A stretch of DNA of 32,857 nt from Azospirillum brasilense (GTDB lineage: Bacteria > Pseudomonadota > Alphaproteobacteria > Azospirillales > Azospirillaceae): NCBI RefSeq assembly GCF_003349955.1, contig NZ_QLKQ01000076.1:1-32857 (forward strand), written 5' to 3'. The position numbers and the translations under genes are program-made. The first letter of the stretch is position 1. Each line of letters starts with the position of its first letter. Under the pieces are notes generated by a model. It was not told the DNA's origin and did not search any database. It was given only the letters and a program-made list of their open reading frames with translations. Below are positions 7,551 through 15,487 of the stretch, in pieces.

Positions 7551-9797
7551 CTATCCGGTGGCGGTCGCCTCCCGCACCCGGTCGGGGGTGAAGGGCAGGT
7601 CGCGCAGGCGCCGGCCGGTCGCCGCGCGGATGGCGTTGCCGATGGCCGCGGCGGTCGGGCCTTGCGCCGCCTCGCCGGTGCCCAGGAAGGGATCGCCGGG
7701 CCGCTCCACGATGTGGACGTCGATGCGGTCGGGCACGCTGGCGAAGCGCAGGATGGGGTAGCTGGCCCAATCCACCGAGGTGACTCGGGTGTCGTCGTAG
7801 ACGGCGCGCTCGAACAGGGTCCAGCTCATCGCCTGGATGATGCCCCCCTCGGTCTGGTTGCGAATGCCGTCGGGGTTGACGATCGCGCCGCTGTCGATGG
7901 CGGCGGTGGCGCGGGTCATCCGCACCCGCCCGCTGCCGCGGTCCACCGCCAGTTCCACCGCCAGCGCCAGATAGGCGGCGTGGTTCTTGTAGCGGGCGAA
8001 GGCGAAGCCGTGGCCGACGCCCGGCGCGGGCGCAGCGCCCGTCCAGCCGAAGCGCTCCGCCGCCAGCTCCACCACCCGGCGGGCGCGCGGGTCCTCCAGG
8101 TGGCGCAGGCGGAACTCCACGGGGTCGGCCCCGGCCAGCAGCGCCAGATCGTCCATCATGCTTTCCAGCGCGAAGACGTTGGCGTAGGCGCCGAGCGACC
8201 GCAGCGCCGACACCCGCAGCGGCATGTCGGGCAGGAAGTGCCAGAGGACGCGGGTGTTGGGGATGGCGTAGAGCGGGATGGCGTTGCGGTCGCCGTTGCC
8301 GGCGGGGGTGATCTGCATCGCCGCCGGTTCCGCCGGGAAGGGCTCGGCCAGATGGCGCGCGGCCAGCAGGGCGCCGGCCCCGCCGGGGCGGGTGGTGTGG
8401 GTGTTGGACCAGACGTCGAAGGTCCAGCGGTCGATGCGCCCGTTTCCGTCCAGGGAGGCCGCGGCCTCGATCATCATGGCCGGGCCATAGGGCTCCCCGG
8501 CATGCTCCTGCTCGCGCATCCATTGCACCCGCACCGGGCGGCCCGGCAGCTTGCTGGCGATCAGCGCCGCGTCCGCCGCCGCGTCGTCGGCGCCGTTGTG
8601 GCCGTAGCAGCCGGACCCCTCCGTGTGGATCACCCGCACCCGCTCCGGAGGCAGGCGCAGCATCTCGGCGATGGCCTTGCGGTCGGGATAGACGCCCTGG
8701 GTGTGCGACCAGACGGTCAGCCCGTCCTCGCCCATCACCGCCACGCCGCAGGACGGGCCGATGGAGCCGTGGAGCTGATAGGGCCGGGTGAAGCGGGCGC
8801 GCAGGCTGCGCGGACCGTCGGCGATGGTTCCGGCCTCGCCATTCGCGTCCACCGTGCCGACCTCCCGTTCCAGCCCGCGCAGCAGGTCGGGGATGGGGGT
8901 GTCTCCCGGCAGGGTCGCCGTCTCCTCCCAGCGGGCGGCGGTGGTGAGGGCGCGCATCGCCTTGACCGCCCGGTATTCCTTGTCGGCCACCACAGCGAGG
9001 AAGTCGCCGTCGCGCAGCACGGCGATCACCCCCGGCATCGTCTCCACAGCGGCGCTGTCCAGCGCGGTCAGCCGGGCGGCGGGGCTGGGCGGACGGACGA
9101 CGCGGGCGTGCAGCATCCCCTCCAGCCGAAGATCCTGCACATAGGCCGCGCCGCCGGTCACCTTTGTGGGAATGTCAACGCGGGGCAGAGGCTTGCCCAT
9201 CACCGACAGGCGGTCCGGCGGGGTCAGCGGGGCGTCCGCCGGCACCTCCACCGTCAGGTCCAGCGACGCAGCCAGCTCCCCGTAGCCGAGCGTCCGCCCG
9301 TCCGGCGCCGTCACCCGCCGGTCGGCGAAGCCCAGCGCGTCGGCCGGTGCGCCGAGGCGCCGCGCCGCTTCCTGCGCCAGCAGGACGCGGGCCTGGGCGG
9401 CGGCGGCGCGGATGGCGGTGCCGCTGTTCTGCATGGACTGGCTGCCGGCGGTGTAGCCCTCGTTCGGGGTGCGGGCGGTGTCGGCGGTGACCAGGGTGAT
9501 GGCGGCGGGCGGGACGCGCAACTCCTCCGCCGCGACCTGGATCAGGGCGGTGCGGATACCCTGGCCGAGTTCGGCCTTGCCGGTGAAGACGGTGATGGCG
9601 CCATCCGCGCCGATGCGGACCCAGGCGTCGAGCCGGGGCGTCTGGGCGAGGCTGCCCGGAGCGGGCTTGGGAGGCCGGGCGCCACCGCCGCCGGTCTGGG
9701 CGGGCAGGGGGCGGGCCAGCGACACGGTGACGACCAGGGCGCCACCGGCGGCCAGCAGGCCGCGGCGGGTCAGGGGGAGGGGGCTGTGGTCGCTCAT
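7551..9797 (-). CDS. Molybdopterin-binding subunit of an isoquinoline 1-oxidoreductase / aldehyde oxidase-type molybdenum hydroxylase (IorB-like)
   Basis: This 748-aa protein is the large catalytic subunit of a xanthine-oxidase-family enzyme, which hydroxylates aldehydes or N-heterocycles using water and passes electrons to the 2Fe-2S subunit. The N-terminus has a Tat signal (LTRRGLLAAGG then a hydrophobic stretch to LPAQ), so it is probably periplasmic. Family blocks visible include FTGKAELGQGIRTAL near the N-terminus, GSIGPSCGVAV, and the C-terminal GTGEAAQGPTAAAIGNAI block, whose Glu is the expected catalytic base. Length fits the family (about 740-780 aa). The start is fixed by a TGATG overlap with the upstream 2Fe-2S gene. 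Substrate cannot be read from sequence; aldehyde or quinoline-type compounds are both possible. A chaperone gene (XdhC type) is not adjacent. Confidence 0.92.
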   Translation of the reverse strand: MSDHSPLPLTRRGLLAAGGALVVTVSLARPLPAQTGGGGARPPKPAPGSLAQTPRLDAWVRIGADGAITVFTGKAELGQGIRTALIQVAAEELRVPPAAITLVTADTARTPNEGYTAGSQSMQNSGTAIRAAAAQARVLLAQEAARRLGAPADALGFADRRVTAPDGRTLGYGELAASLDLTVEVPADAPLTPPDRLSVMGKPLPRVDIPTKVTGGAAYVQDLRLEGMLHARVVRPPSPAARLTALDSAAVETMPGVIAVLRDGDFLAVVADKEYRAVKAMRALTTAARWEETATLPGDTPIPDLLRGLEREVGTVDANGEAGTIADGPRSLRARFTRPYQLHGSIGPSCGVAVMGEDGLTVWSHTQGVYPDRKAIAEMLRLPPERVRVIHTEGSGCYGHNGADDAAADAALIASKLPGRPVRVQWMREQEHAGEPYGPAMMIEAAASLDGNGRIDRWTFDVWSNTHTTRPGGAGALLAARHLAEPFPAEPAAMQITPAGNGDRNAIPLYAIPNTRVLWHFLPDMPLRVSALRSLGAYANVFALESMMDDLALLAGADPVEFRLRHLEDPRARRVVELAAERFGWTGAAPAPGVGHGFAFARYKNHAAYLALAVELAVDRGSGRVRMTRATAAIDSGAIVNPDGIRNQTEGGIIQAMSWTLFERAVYDDTRVTSVDWASYPILRFASVPDRIDVHIVERPGDPFLGTGEAAQGPTAAAIGNAIRAATGRRLRDLPFTPDRVREATATG

Positions 9798-10294
9798 CAG
9801 CCGGCCCTCCCGTTCGGGGCGGCGGTCTCCGCGTGGCGCATGGTGTCGGCGGCGCGGCGGATGGCCCGCAGGATGCGCATGTGGGTGCCGCAGCGGCACA
9901 GGTTGAACTCCAGCGCTCGGCGGATTGCAGCGTCGTCGGCGTCCGGTCGCTCCTGAAGCAGGGCTTGAGCCCGCATCATCATGCCGGGGATGCAGTAGCC
10001 GCACTGGGCCGCCTGCTCCTCGATGAAGGCGCGCTGCATCGGGCCGGGAGCCTCGGCGGTGCCCAGCCCCTCGACCGTGGTGACGGCGCGCCCCTGCATC
10101 AGCAGGACCGGCGTGACGCAGGACAGCACGGCGCGCCCGTCCACCGTCACCGTGCAGGCGCCGCATTGGCCCAGCCCGCAGCCGAACTTCGCCCCGTTCA
10201 GCCCCAGATCGTCGCGCAGCACGTAGAGCAGCGGCGTGTCCGGGTCCGCCTCCACCCGCTGGGGGGTGCCGTTCACCGTGAGGTCGATCGCCAT
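9797..10294 (-). CDS. 2Fe-2S subunit of the molybdenum hydroxylase (IorA-like)
   Basis: This 165-aa protein carries electrons from the molybdenum centre. It has the plant-type ferredoxin cysteines C39, C44, C47 and C59 (FGCGLGQCGACTV block) and the second [2Fe-2S] helical domain with C98, C101, C133 and C135 (QCGYCIPGM and NLCRCGTH). No export signal is present; related subunits are carried out with the Tat-tagged partner, and that is the likely route here. Its stop overlaps the start of the catalytic subunit by one base (TGATG), and it begins 17 bp after the cytochrome gene, so the three are co-translated or at least co-transcribed. GGAG lies just upstream of the ATG. Confidence 0.94.
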   Translation of the reverse strand: MAIDLTVNGTPQRVEADPDTPLLYVLRDDLGLNGAKFGCGLGQCGACTVTVDGRAVLSCVTPVLLMQGRAVTTVEGLGTAEAPGPMQRAFIEEQAAQCGYCIPGMMMRAQALLQERPDADDAAIRRALEFNLCRCGTHMRILRAIRRAADTMRHAETAAPNGRAG

Positions 10295-10311
10295 GATGCG
10301 CTCCGTTGAAT

Positions 10312-11769
10312 TCAGTCCTCGGCGCCGACGTTCCGCGGCGCCCGTTCAATGCCGTCGGCGGGGCGGACGGCCACATGGTGCGCGCCGCTGCGCGTGTCGG
10401 CCACCAGCCGCTCCAGCCCGTCCCATGGCGGCTGGTCGCTGAAGCGCCCGCGCAGGTAGCGCAGCAGAGCCACCATGTCGGCGTCGGTCAGCGCGCCGCC
10501 GAAGGCCGGCATCACCGCGCTGACGGTGCCGTCGCCGGGCGGCAGGCCGAACAGCGTGACGTTGACGATGTTCTGCGGGTTCGCCGCGTTCACCGCCGTG
10601 CTGAGCGCGAAGGGCAATCCGCCGAAGGGCAGCGGCCGTCCGGACTCGTGGCAGGTGGCGCAGGCCGTGCGGTAGACCGCCTCGCCCCGCTCGTCACCGC
10701 CGGACGCGGTCCCTTCGGAGCCCGCGGTGGGAGGCCGGCTCAGGCCGCCGGCGGCGGGCAGGCTGGCGCCCGGCGGCGTCCCGGCGTCGGCGCTCAAGCG
10801 CGGAACCAGAGCCTGCAGGTCTTCGCCGCGGCGCCGGCGTTCCGCGCTGGGAGTGCCCATGCGGTCGGCGACGTAGGCGGCGATGGCGGCCACGTCGGCG
10901 TCGGGCAGCCCGGCGAGGTTGCCGGTGACCTCCGCCATCGGTCCGCGCGACACGCCATGCGCCGGGTGCCAGCCATGCCGCAGGTAGAAGCTCAGGCTGT
11001 CCGCCGTCCAGGGGACGGGCGCCGGAGAGTCCCGGTTGATGGGGTAGGCGGTCCAGCCCTCGGCCTCGCCGCCGGCCCAGGCGCGGCCCTCGTCCACCGC
11101 GCCCAGCGCGTTGCGCGGGCTGTGGCAGGCGCCGCAATGGCCCAGCCCCTCCGCCAGATAGGCGCCGCGGTTCCAGACCTCCGGCTTGACCGGGTCGGGG
11201 GTGAAGGCGCCCTCCCGGAAATAGAGCAGCTTCCACCCGGCCACCGTCATGCGGATGTTCAGCGGAAAGGGCAGGCCGTTGGCCGGCGCCTCGGCCCGCA
11301 CCGGGGTGCGCGTCATCAGATAGGCGTAGAGCGCCCGGTTGTCGGCGTCGCTGACCCGCGTGTAGTGGTCGTAGGGGAAGGCGGGGTAGAGATGCCGGCC
11401 TTCGCGGTCCACCCCGCGCCGCATGGCGCGGGTGAAGGCCGCCTCGCTCCAGCGGCCGATGCCGGTGTCCTCGTCGGGCGTGATGTTGGTGGAATGGATG
11501 GTCCCGAAGGGCGTCGGCAGGGCCAGCCCACCAGCGAAGGACCGTCCGCCCGGCACCGTGTGGCAGGCGATGCAGTTCCCCACCGCCGCAAGCCGGGCCC
11601 CTTCCGCCACCAGATCCGCCGGGAAGGAATCCGCCGCCGGGCGCGGCTGCGGCGGGATCGCCGTCTCCCACGCCCAGGCGAGCGCCCCGGCGCCGAGCGC
11701 CAGCAGCACGGCGGCTCCGCCGATCAGACCGCGCTCGACTGCGTTGTGTCGCGTCTTCCGTCGCCCCAT
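10312..11769 (-). CDS. Tri-haem cytochrome c subunit of the periplasmic oxidoreductase
   Basis: This 485-aa protein has an N-terminal membrane anchor or uncleaved signal (about residues 13-34) and three c-type haem sites: CIACH (66-70), CGACH (212-216) and CATCH (370-374). The spacing matches the cytochrome c subunits of membrane alcohol, gluconate and isoquinoline/aldehyde dehydrogenases, which pass electrons to ubiquinone or a terminal oxidase. A GGGAGGT ribosome site precedes the ATG at 11769. A longer in-frame extension upstream overlaps the kinase gene and lacks family character. A low-complexity Pro/Gly/Ser linker (about 325-358) separates the second and third haem domains. Gene order (cytochrome, 2Fe-2S, Mo subunit) indicates one electron-transfer complex. 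Confidence 0.92.
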   Translation of the reverse strand: MGRRKTRHNAVERGLIGGAAVLLALGAGALAWAWETAIPPQPRPAADSFPADLVAEGARLAAVGNCIACHTVPGGRSFAGGLALPTPFGTIHSTNITPDEDTGIGRWSEAAFTRAMRRGVDREGRHLYPAFPYDHYTRVSDADNRALYAYLMTRTPVRAEAPANGLPFPLNIRMTVAGWKLLYFREGAFTPDPVKPEVWNRGAYLAEGLGHCGACHSPRNALGAVDEGRAWAGGEAEGWTAYPINRDSPAPVPWTADSLSFYLRHGWHPAHGVSRGPMAEVTGNLAGLPDADVAAIAAYVADRMGTPSAERRRRGEDLQALVPRLSADAGTPPGASLPAAGGLSRPPTAGSEGTASGGDERGEAVYRTACATCHESGRPLPFGGLPFALSTAVNAANPQNIVNVTLFGLPPGDGTVSAVMPAFGGALTDADMVALLRYLRGRFSDQPPWDGLERLVADTRSGAHHVAVRPADGIERAPRNVGAED

Positions 11770-11821
11770 GCGCGCACCTCCCACCCTGGGAACAGGTGGA
11801 GTGGTGGATCGTTCTGACGGT

Positions 11822-13261
11822 TCACCCCTCCATGACGTCGTCGAGGGCGGCGGCGAGGTCGCCGGGCTCCACCGGCTTGTGCAGCAGGCGGCAGCCGATG
11901 GAGCGCGCTTCGCGAAGCCGCTCCGGCGCCGTGTCGCCGGTGATGATGATGACCGGCACATCCCACCGGCGGCGCACCAGCTCCGCCACCGTGCGGCCCG
12001 TCTGCCCGCGCGGGAGCCGGTGGTCGGCCAGCACGACATGGGGACGGCTGCGCAGCCGGGGCAGGCGGTCGGCCAGTTCCTCCGCCGAACCGATGGCGGT
12101 CACCCGAACGCCCCAGCGTTTCAGCAGCATGGTCATGGCGTGGCGCACCCGCTCGTCGTCTTCCACCAGCAGCACCCGCCGGCCCTTCATCCGCTCGGTC
12201 GGTGACGCCGCGGTTGCCGTCGCCGTCGCGCTTGTGGCGACCGCGGCCATGGCGCGGGCGGCGGCGGTCAGGCGGCGGTCGGGTTCGGGAAGGAGGGTGG
12301 CGCGCGGTACGGTGACCGTGAAGACGGTGCCCCGGCCGACCTCCGACCGCAGATCCAGCGTCAGGCCGAGCAGCCGCGCCATGCGGGCCACCAGCGGCAG
12401 GCCCAGGCCGAAACCCTTGGCGGCGCTGCGTTCCGGGTTGTCGAGCTGGTGGAACTCCTCGAAGATGGCGGCGCGGGCGTCGGGAGGGATGCCCCGCCCG
12501 TCGTCCCAGACCTGGAACTCCAGTGCAGCGGGACGCCGCCGGCACCCCAGAAGGACGCGATGCCCGTTTCCGCCGCCGTGACGGACGGCGTTTGACAGCA
12601 GGTGGGTCAATATCCGTTCCAGCAGTCGGGCGTCGGTCCGCACCGCCACGCCGCAGGGGTGGACATGCAGGCTTGCTCCCTCAGCCACCGCGCTCTCCCG
12701 GAACTCCTGGGCCAGACGGCGCATCAGCGCGTCGGGGCGGAACTCCGTGACCGCGACGTCAACCGCACCGGCCTCCAGCCGGGCGAGGTCCAGAAGGCCG
12801 CTCAGCATGCCGCTCAGGCTGTCGATGGACGCCTGAAGCAGATCGGCCGCCTCCCTGGCCGCGGGGTTCGCGTCGACCGCGCCGCGCAGGATGTGGGTGT
12901 ACAGCGCCGCCGCCTGGATCGGCTGGCGCAGGTCATGGCTGGCGGCGCTCAGGAAGCGCGCCTTGGCCCGGTCGGCGCGCTCCGCCGTTTCATAGGCGCG
13001 GCGCAACTCCTCCTCACGGGCGGCGCGGCGGCCCTCGGAACGGTACAGCCGGTCGTGGAGCCGGCCCATCTCGCGGCGCTGCTCGACCAGCTCGGCGGCC
13101 AGTCGCGCGCTCTCCTCGACCAGACGGCTGGCGTCGCGCTGGAGACGGTCCGCGGTCCGGAGCCCTTCGGCCAGGTTGCGGCTCAGCACCTCCAGGCTGT
13201 CACGCAGCGCCTTTCCCGAGGCTGGGGCAGTTTTGTCCGGTTTATCCGCATCTTTTGGCAT
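11822..13261 (-). CDS. Hybrid sensor histidine kinase with C-terminal receiver, no obvious sensor domain
   Basis: This 479-aa protein begins with a charged coiled coil (about 20-105), then the phosphoacceptor block FLSAASHDLRQPIQ (His109), the ATPase with an N box (LLSNAVRHG), DDGRGIP and GFGLGLPLV, an Ala/Thr linker, and a receiver domain (VLLVEDDERV, phosphoacceptor Asp in VVLADHRLP, Lys in LLHKPVEP). There are no membrane segments or PAS/GAF domains, so it is cytoplasmic and probably senses through the coiled coil or a partner. A GTG at 13285 is in frame, but GGAG lies 6 nt before the ATG at 13261. It ends 52 bp before the cytochrome gene and may be co-transcribed with the hydroxylase, so control of that operon is possible. 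No output-type regulator is adjacent. Confidence 0.88.
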   Translation of the reverse strand: MPKDADKPDKTAPASGKALRDSLEVLSRNLAEGLRTADRLQRDASRLVEESARLAAELVEQRREMGRLHDRLYRSEGRRAAREEELRRAYETAERADRAKARFLSAASHDLRQPIQAAALYTHILRGAVDANPAAREAADLLQASIDSLSGMLSGLLDLARLEAGAVDVAVTEFRPDALMRRLAQEFRESAVAEGASLHVHPCGVAVRTDARLLERILTHLLSNAVRHGGGNGHRVLLGCRRRPAALEFQVWDDGRGIPPDARAAIFEEFHQLDNPERSAAKGFGLGLPLVARMARLLGLTLDLRSEVGRGTVFTVTVPRATLLPEPDRRLTAAARAMAAVATSATATATAASPTERMKGRRVLLVEDDERVRHAMTMLLKRWGVRVTAIGSAEELADRLPRLRSRPHVVLADHRLPRGQTGRTVAELVRRRWDVPVIIITGDTAPERLREARSIGCRLLHKPVEPGDLAAALDDVMEG

Positions 13262-13790
13262 GGATGTCTCCACGATGGCCCCCACTCACCGCCGCGAAAC
13301 AACTTCCGGCTCATGAGTTCACGTACGTCAGGTCCCAACAGCGCAGAACAGGAATGGTTTTCGTGGGAATAACGATTCGCGCGCGTGTGGGGTTCCTGAT
13401 CATCACCCCAGGGCTGTCGGTTGCGGAGCAGCGACACTTTGGGCCCAAAAACGCAGCAGACTGTCGCATACGCAGCGTGCCCTGTTTGCCGGAGGCGGAG
13501 AGGTCGGCATCAGAACGGTCGCCGCGCTGTCGAGTCCCAAGGCGCCGTTCCGGCCTCGATGCGCGCACCATGAAGCAATCAGGTGGAGTTTCAAGACGAT
13601 ACAGAAACCCGGAGACGGGGCGGGGCGGCTCTGCGCCACCGCTCCCGTGCGCTGGCACGATGGTTGCTTCGTAATCAAATGGATGCGGGTTTCCACCATA
13701 CGGGATGTTTCTTGACCTTGTTCGTCCGACGAACAATCTAACGTCCCTGGCGCCTGCGCCGCCCGTGGCTGGTGCATTTGGAGGCAGGTT
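13262..13790. other. Intergenic region between divergent kinase and unknown gene
   Basis: About 530 bp with no supported gene. The right end holds the promoter and operator described separately (13712-13741). Short frames on both strands have no recognisable content. The promoter of the kinase operon must lie in the left part, but no confident -35/-10 is visible. Confidence 0.5.
13712..13741 (+). promoter_or_regulatory. Promoter with 19-bp palindromic operator in the spacer
   Basis: A -35-like TTGACC (13712-13717) is followed by a perfect 9+1+9 palindrome at 13718-13736 (TTGTTCGTC, c, GACGAACAA) and a weak -10-like AATCTA around 13735-13740. A dyad sitting between the promoter elements is the classic position for a repressor. 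The half-sites GTTC and GAAC are 7 bp apart but inverted, unlike the direct-repeat LexA box. The regulated gene would be the one starting at 13791. Confidence 0.55.
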
Positions 13791-14183
13791 TTGATCAACC
13801 CCATGATTACGGCCACCGCCGGCTGGTCCGAGGCGGTGGAGGAGCGGGCGCAGCGCCTGCTCCGCTATCAGGTCGGGACCGAAGGGCCGGACAACGTTCC
13901 GGTGACCGTGCAGACCATGTTCGAGCGCTGCGGCTTCACGCCGGTTGCCAGCGCCCGTTTCCTGATGTGCATTCCGCCGTTGACCGCGATGCACGAACTG
14001 ACCAAGACCGTCACGCGTTTCCGCATCGACGGGGAAGCCTGCCCGGACCCTTCGGGAATGGCCAAGGCGGCGCTGTCCTTCGCCGGGCGCGCGGTGGCGA
14101 CGCATGAGCTGCACCCGGAACGCCGGTTCGTGGCGGGCGTGATCTCCACCCTCCTGGGGTTGCAGGGACCCAGCCGGCGGTAG
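13791..14183 (+). CDS. Uncharacterised protein, 130 aa
   Basis: I do not recognise this protein. It is a mixed, soluble-looking sequence with no signal peptide or membrane segment; two Cys are present (in the FERCGF and DGEACPD segments). I chose the TTG at 13791 because GGAGG (13780-13784) is 6 nt upstream; the alternative ATG at 13803 would leave an 18-nt gap and gives 126 aa. It is a single gene bounded by the palindromic operator upstream and a strong hairpin (14220-14243) downstream, so it is probably transcribed alone. Codon use looks normal for the genome. Confidence 0.7.
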   Translation: MINPMITATAGWSEAVEERAQRLLRYQVGTEGPDNVPVTVQTMFERCGFTPVASARFLMCIPPLTAMHELTKTVTRFRIDGEACPDPSGMAKAALSFAGRAVATHELHPERRFVAGVISTLLGLQGPSRR

Positions 14184-14219
14184 CATCCAGCGGGGGCCGG
14201 CAACGAGTCCCAAAGCCAA

Positions 14220-14243
14220 GGGCCGCGCGGTTTCGCGCGGCCC
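14220..14243 (+). terminator. 10-bp GC hairpin after the 130-aa gene
   Basis: GGGCCGCGCG (14220-14229) pairs perfectly with CGCGCGGCCC (14234-14243) around a GTTT loop, 37 bp past the stop. The T tract is missing, but the position and stem strength fit a terminator. Confidence 0.6.
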
Positions 14244-14410
14244 GTCGCCGTGACCCTGTCGGAGAAACACTCCATTCTTTAAAAGTTGTAACCGTCCTTT
14301 GGTTGCCCGTTCGGCGGACTCGCATTATCAGTGTTCGACTGTATGGCCATGGGCTGGTCCCGCCAGTGTCTCTGGTCAGTTCCCCGGCTCGGGCGAGGGA
14401 GGGTGCGGCG

Positions 14411-14815
14411 ATGGACCGGAAGCCGGTCGACTATGGGCAGTACAGCATCCTGGTGATCGAAGATCAGCCCTTCGTGCGCCGGACCATCATGCAGATCCTC
14501 TCGCAGATCGGCTTCCGCTCGATCGCCGAGGCCGACAACGGGGAAACCGGCATGCGGGAATGCATCCGCGCCACCCCCGACGTGATCGTCTGCGACATCG
14601 ACATGAAGCCCGTGTCCGGCTTGCAGTTCCTGGCCGATCTGCGGGCCAGCGCGGAGGTGCGGAACCGCCGCACGCCCGTGGTCTTCCTGACCAACCACAC
14701 GGAATCCGAGATCGTCAAGAAGGCCATGTCGCTGGGTGTCAACGGCTTCGTCGTGAAGCCGCCGTCCTTCGGCGCCCTGAAGGAGCGGGTGGACCGCCTG
14801 CTGGCCGGCCGGTGA
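14411..14815 (+). CDS. Single-domain response regulator (CheY-like)
   Basis: This 134-aa protein is one receiver domain with no output domain. Visible residues are the acidic pair (IEDQ, residues 17-18), the phosphoacceptor Asp62 in VIVCDIDMKP, the Thr94 switch in VFLTNH and Lys116 in FVVKPP. A purine-rich site (about 14394-14403) precedes the ATG at 14411; upstream in-frame starts are not needed. Such proteins act as phosphate relays or bind flagellar or enzymatic targets directly. The nearest kinase is the hybrid enzyme about 1.2 kb away on the other strand; pairing is only a possibility. The lipoprotein gene follows after 8 bp. Confidence 0.9.
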   Translation: MDRKPVDYGQYSILVIEDQPFVRRTIMQILSQIGFRSIAEADNGETGMRECIRATPDVIVCDIDMKPVSGLQFLADLRASAEVRNRRTPVVFLTNHTESEIVKKAMSLGVNGFVVKPPSFGALKERVDRLLAGR

Positions 14816-14823
14816 GGGAGAGG

Positions 14824-15186
14824 ATGGAGGGCGTGGTGCGGCGTGTGGTGCTGTGCGGTCTGGCGGCGCTGCCGCTGGCCGCCTGTTCGGGGGAGCCGGG
14901 CGAGTCCGACATGCGCGAGCTGGTGGAAACCCACACCCGGCGGGCCCTGGACGGCCAGGGGCAGGGCGGCTTCCGCGGGTTCGAGGGCTTCCGCAAGCAA
15001 GGCTGCGTGGACACCAAATACCGCAACGGCGCCGCGAAGCCGGACGACAAGCAGTATGATTGCTACTACGCGGCGACCTTCGCGCCGCAGCCGGGTGCCA
15101 CGGCGATGACGGTCAACGGCAAGGGCCGCTTCACCCGCACCGACAAGGGCCTGACCTTCGAGGATCTGGGCGCCCAGCCACGCTGA
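14824..15186 (+). CDS. Small putative lipoprotein
   Basis: This 120-aa protein begins with a basic residue pair and a hydrophobic stretch ending in the lipobox LPLAAC, so Cys21 would be lipidated after signal peptidase II cleavage. The mature part is polar with a Gly-rich segment (QGQGGFRGFEGF) and two further Cys, one in KQGCVDTKY and one in YDCYYAA, which may form a disulfide. No family is recognised. A GTG at 14833 is a possible alternative start. It lies 8 bp after the response regulator gene and is likely co-transcribed with it. Transcription is facing the tRNA-Tyr gene. Confidence 0.75.
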   Translation: MEGVVRRVVLCGLAALPLAACSGEPGESDMRELVETHTRRALDGQGQGGFRGFEGFRKQGCVDTKYRNGAAKPDDKQYDCYYAATFAPQPGATAMTVNGKGRFTRTDKGLTFEDLGAQPR

Positions 15187-15200
15187 CAATTCAACATTGT

Positions 15201-15245
15201 TTGGAAAAGGAAACGGCCGGTCATGATCCTGTCATGAACCGGCCG
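15201..15245 (-). terminator. Intrinsic terminator of tRNA-Tyr
   Basis: CGGCCGGT (15214-15221) pairs with ACCGGCCG (15238-15245), and CATGA (15222-15226) pairs with TCATG (15232-15236). On the minus strand the stem is followed by TTTCCTTTTCC (15203-15213), a T-rich tail. It starts 7 bp after the tRNA 3' end. Confidence 0.85.
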
Positions 15246-15252
15246 CGTCAGA

Positions 15253-15338
15253 TGGTGGAAGGGGCTGGATTTGAACCAGCGTACGCTTACGCGGGCAGAT
15301 TTACAGTCTGCTGCCTTTAACCACTCGGCCACCCTTCC
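15253..15338 (-). tRNA. tRNA-Tyr (anticodon GTA), CCA encoded
   Basis: The 86-nt minus-strand sequence has a 7-bp acceptor stem (GGAAGGG, 15332-15338, with its complement at 15257-15263), a D arm with GTGGTTAAAGGC, an anticodon arm CAGACTGTAAATCTG showing GTA, a long variable arm (class II) and a T arm with GGTTCAAATCC. The 3' CCA is encoded at 15253-15255. The long variable arm plus GTA anticodon identifies tyrosine tRNA. Confidence 0.97.
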
Positions 15339-15413
15339 GCTGATGCTTGACGCGACCATCGGAGACCTGCCGTTCATCGGGCCTTGCTTGGCCTTCCGTC
15401 CGGCGGGTGGCGT

Positions 15414-15442
15414 TATCTAACGGGTGGCGGCGCTCCGGTCAA
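15414..15442 (-). promoter_or_regulatory. Probable sigma-70 promoter of tRNA-Tyr
   Basis: On the minus strand TTGACC (15437-15442) is separated by 17 bp from TAGATA (15414-15419). It lies about 75 bp upstream of the tRNA 5' end, leaving room for a processed leader. The -10 match is modest. Confidence 0.5.
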
Positions 15443-15487
15443 GCGGCTTTCTTCATCCGCGGCGCATCTTTGTTCAAGCGCCTTCGT

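Noticed and set aside
7455..9956. An 833-codon plus-strand frame over the molybdenum hydroxylase
   Set aside because: Antisense shadow; the minus strand encodes a complete Tat-tagged catalytic subunit with conserved cofactor and catalytic blocks.
13718..13736. LexA box for the gene at 13791
   Set aside because: Half-sites GTTC and GAAC have the right spacing but are inverted, while the alphaproteobacterial box is a direct repeat.
13403..13816. A 137-codon minus-strand frame in the intergenic region left of 13791
   Set aside because: No ribosome site, no recognisable content, and it overlaps the promoter/operator of the plus-strand gene.
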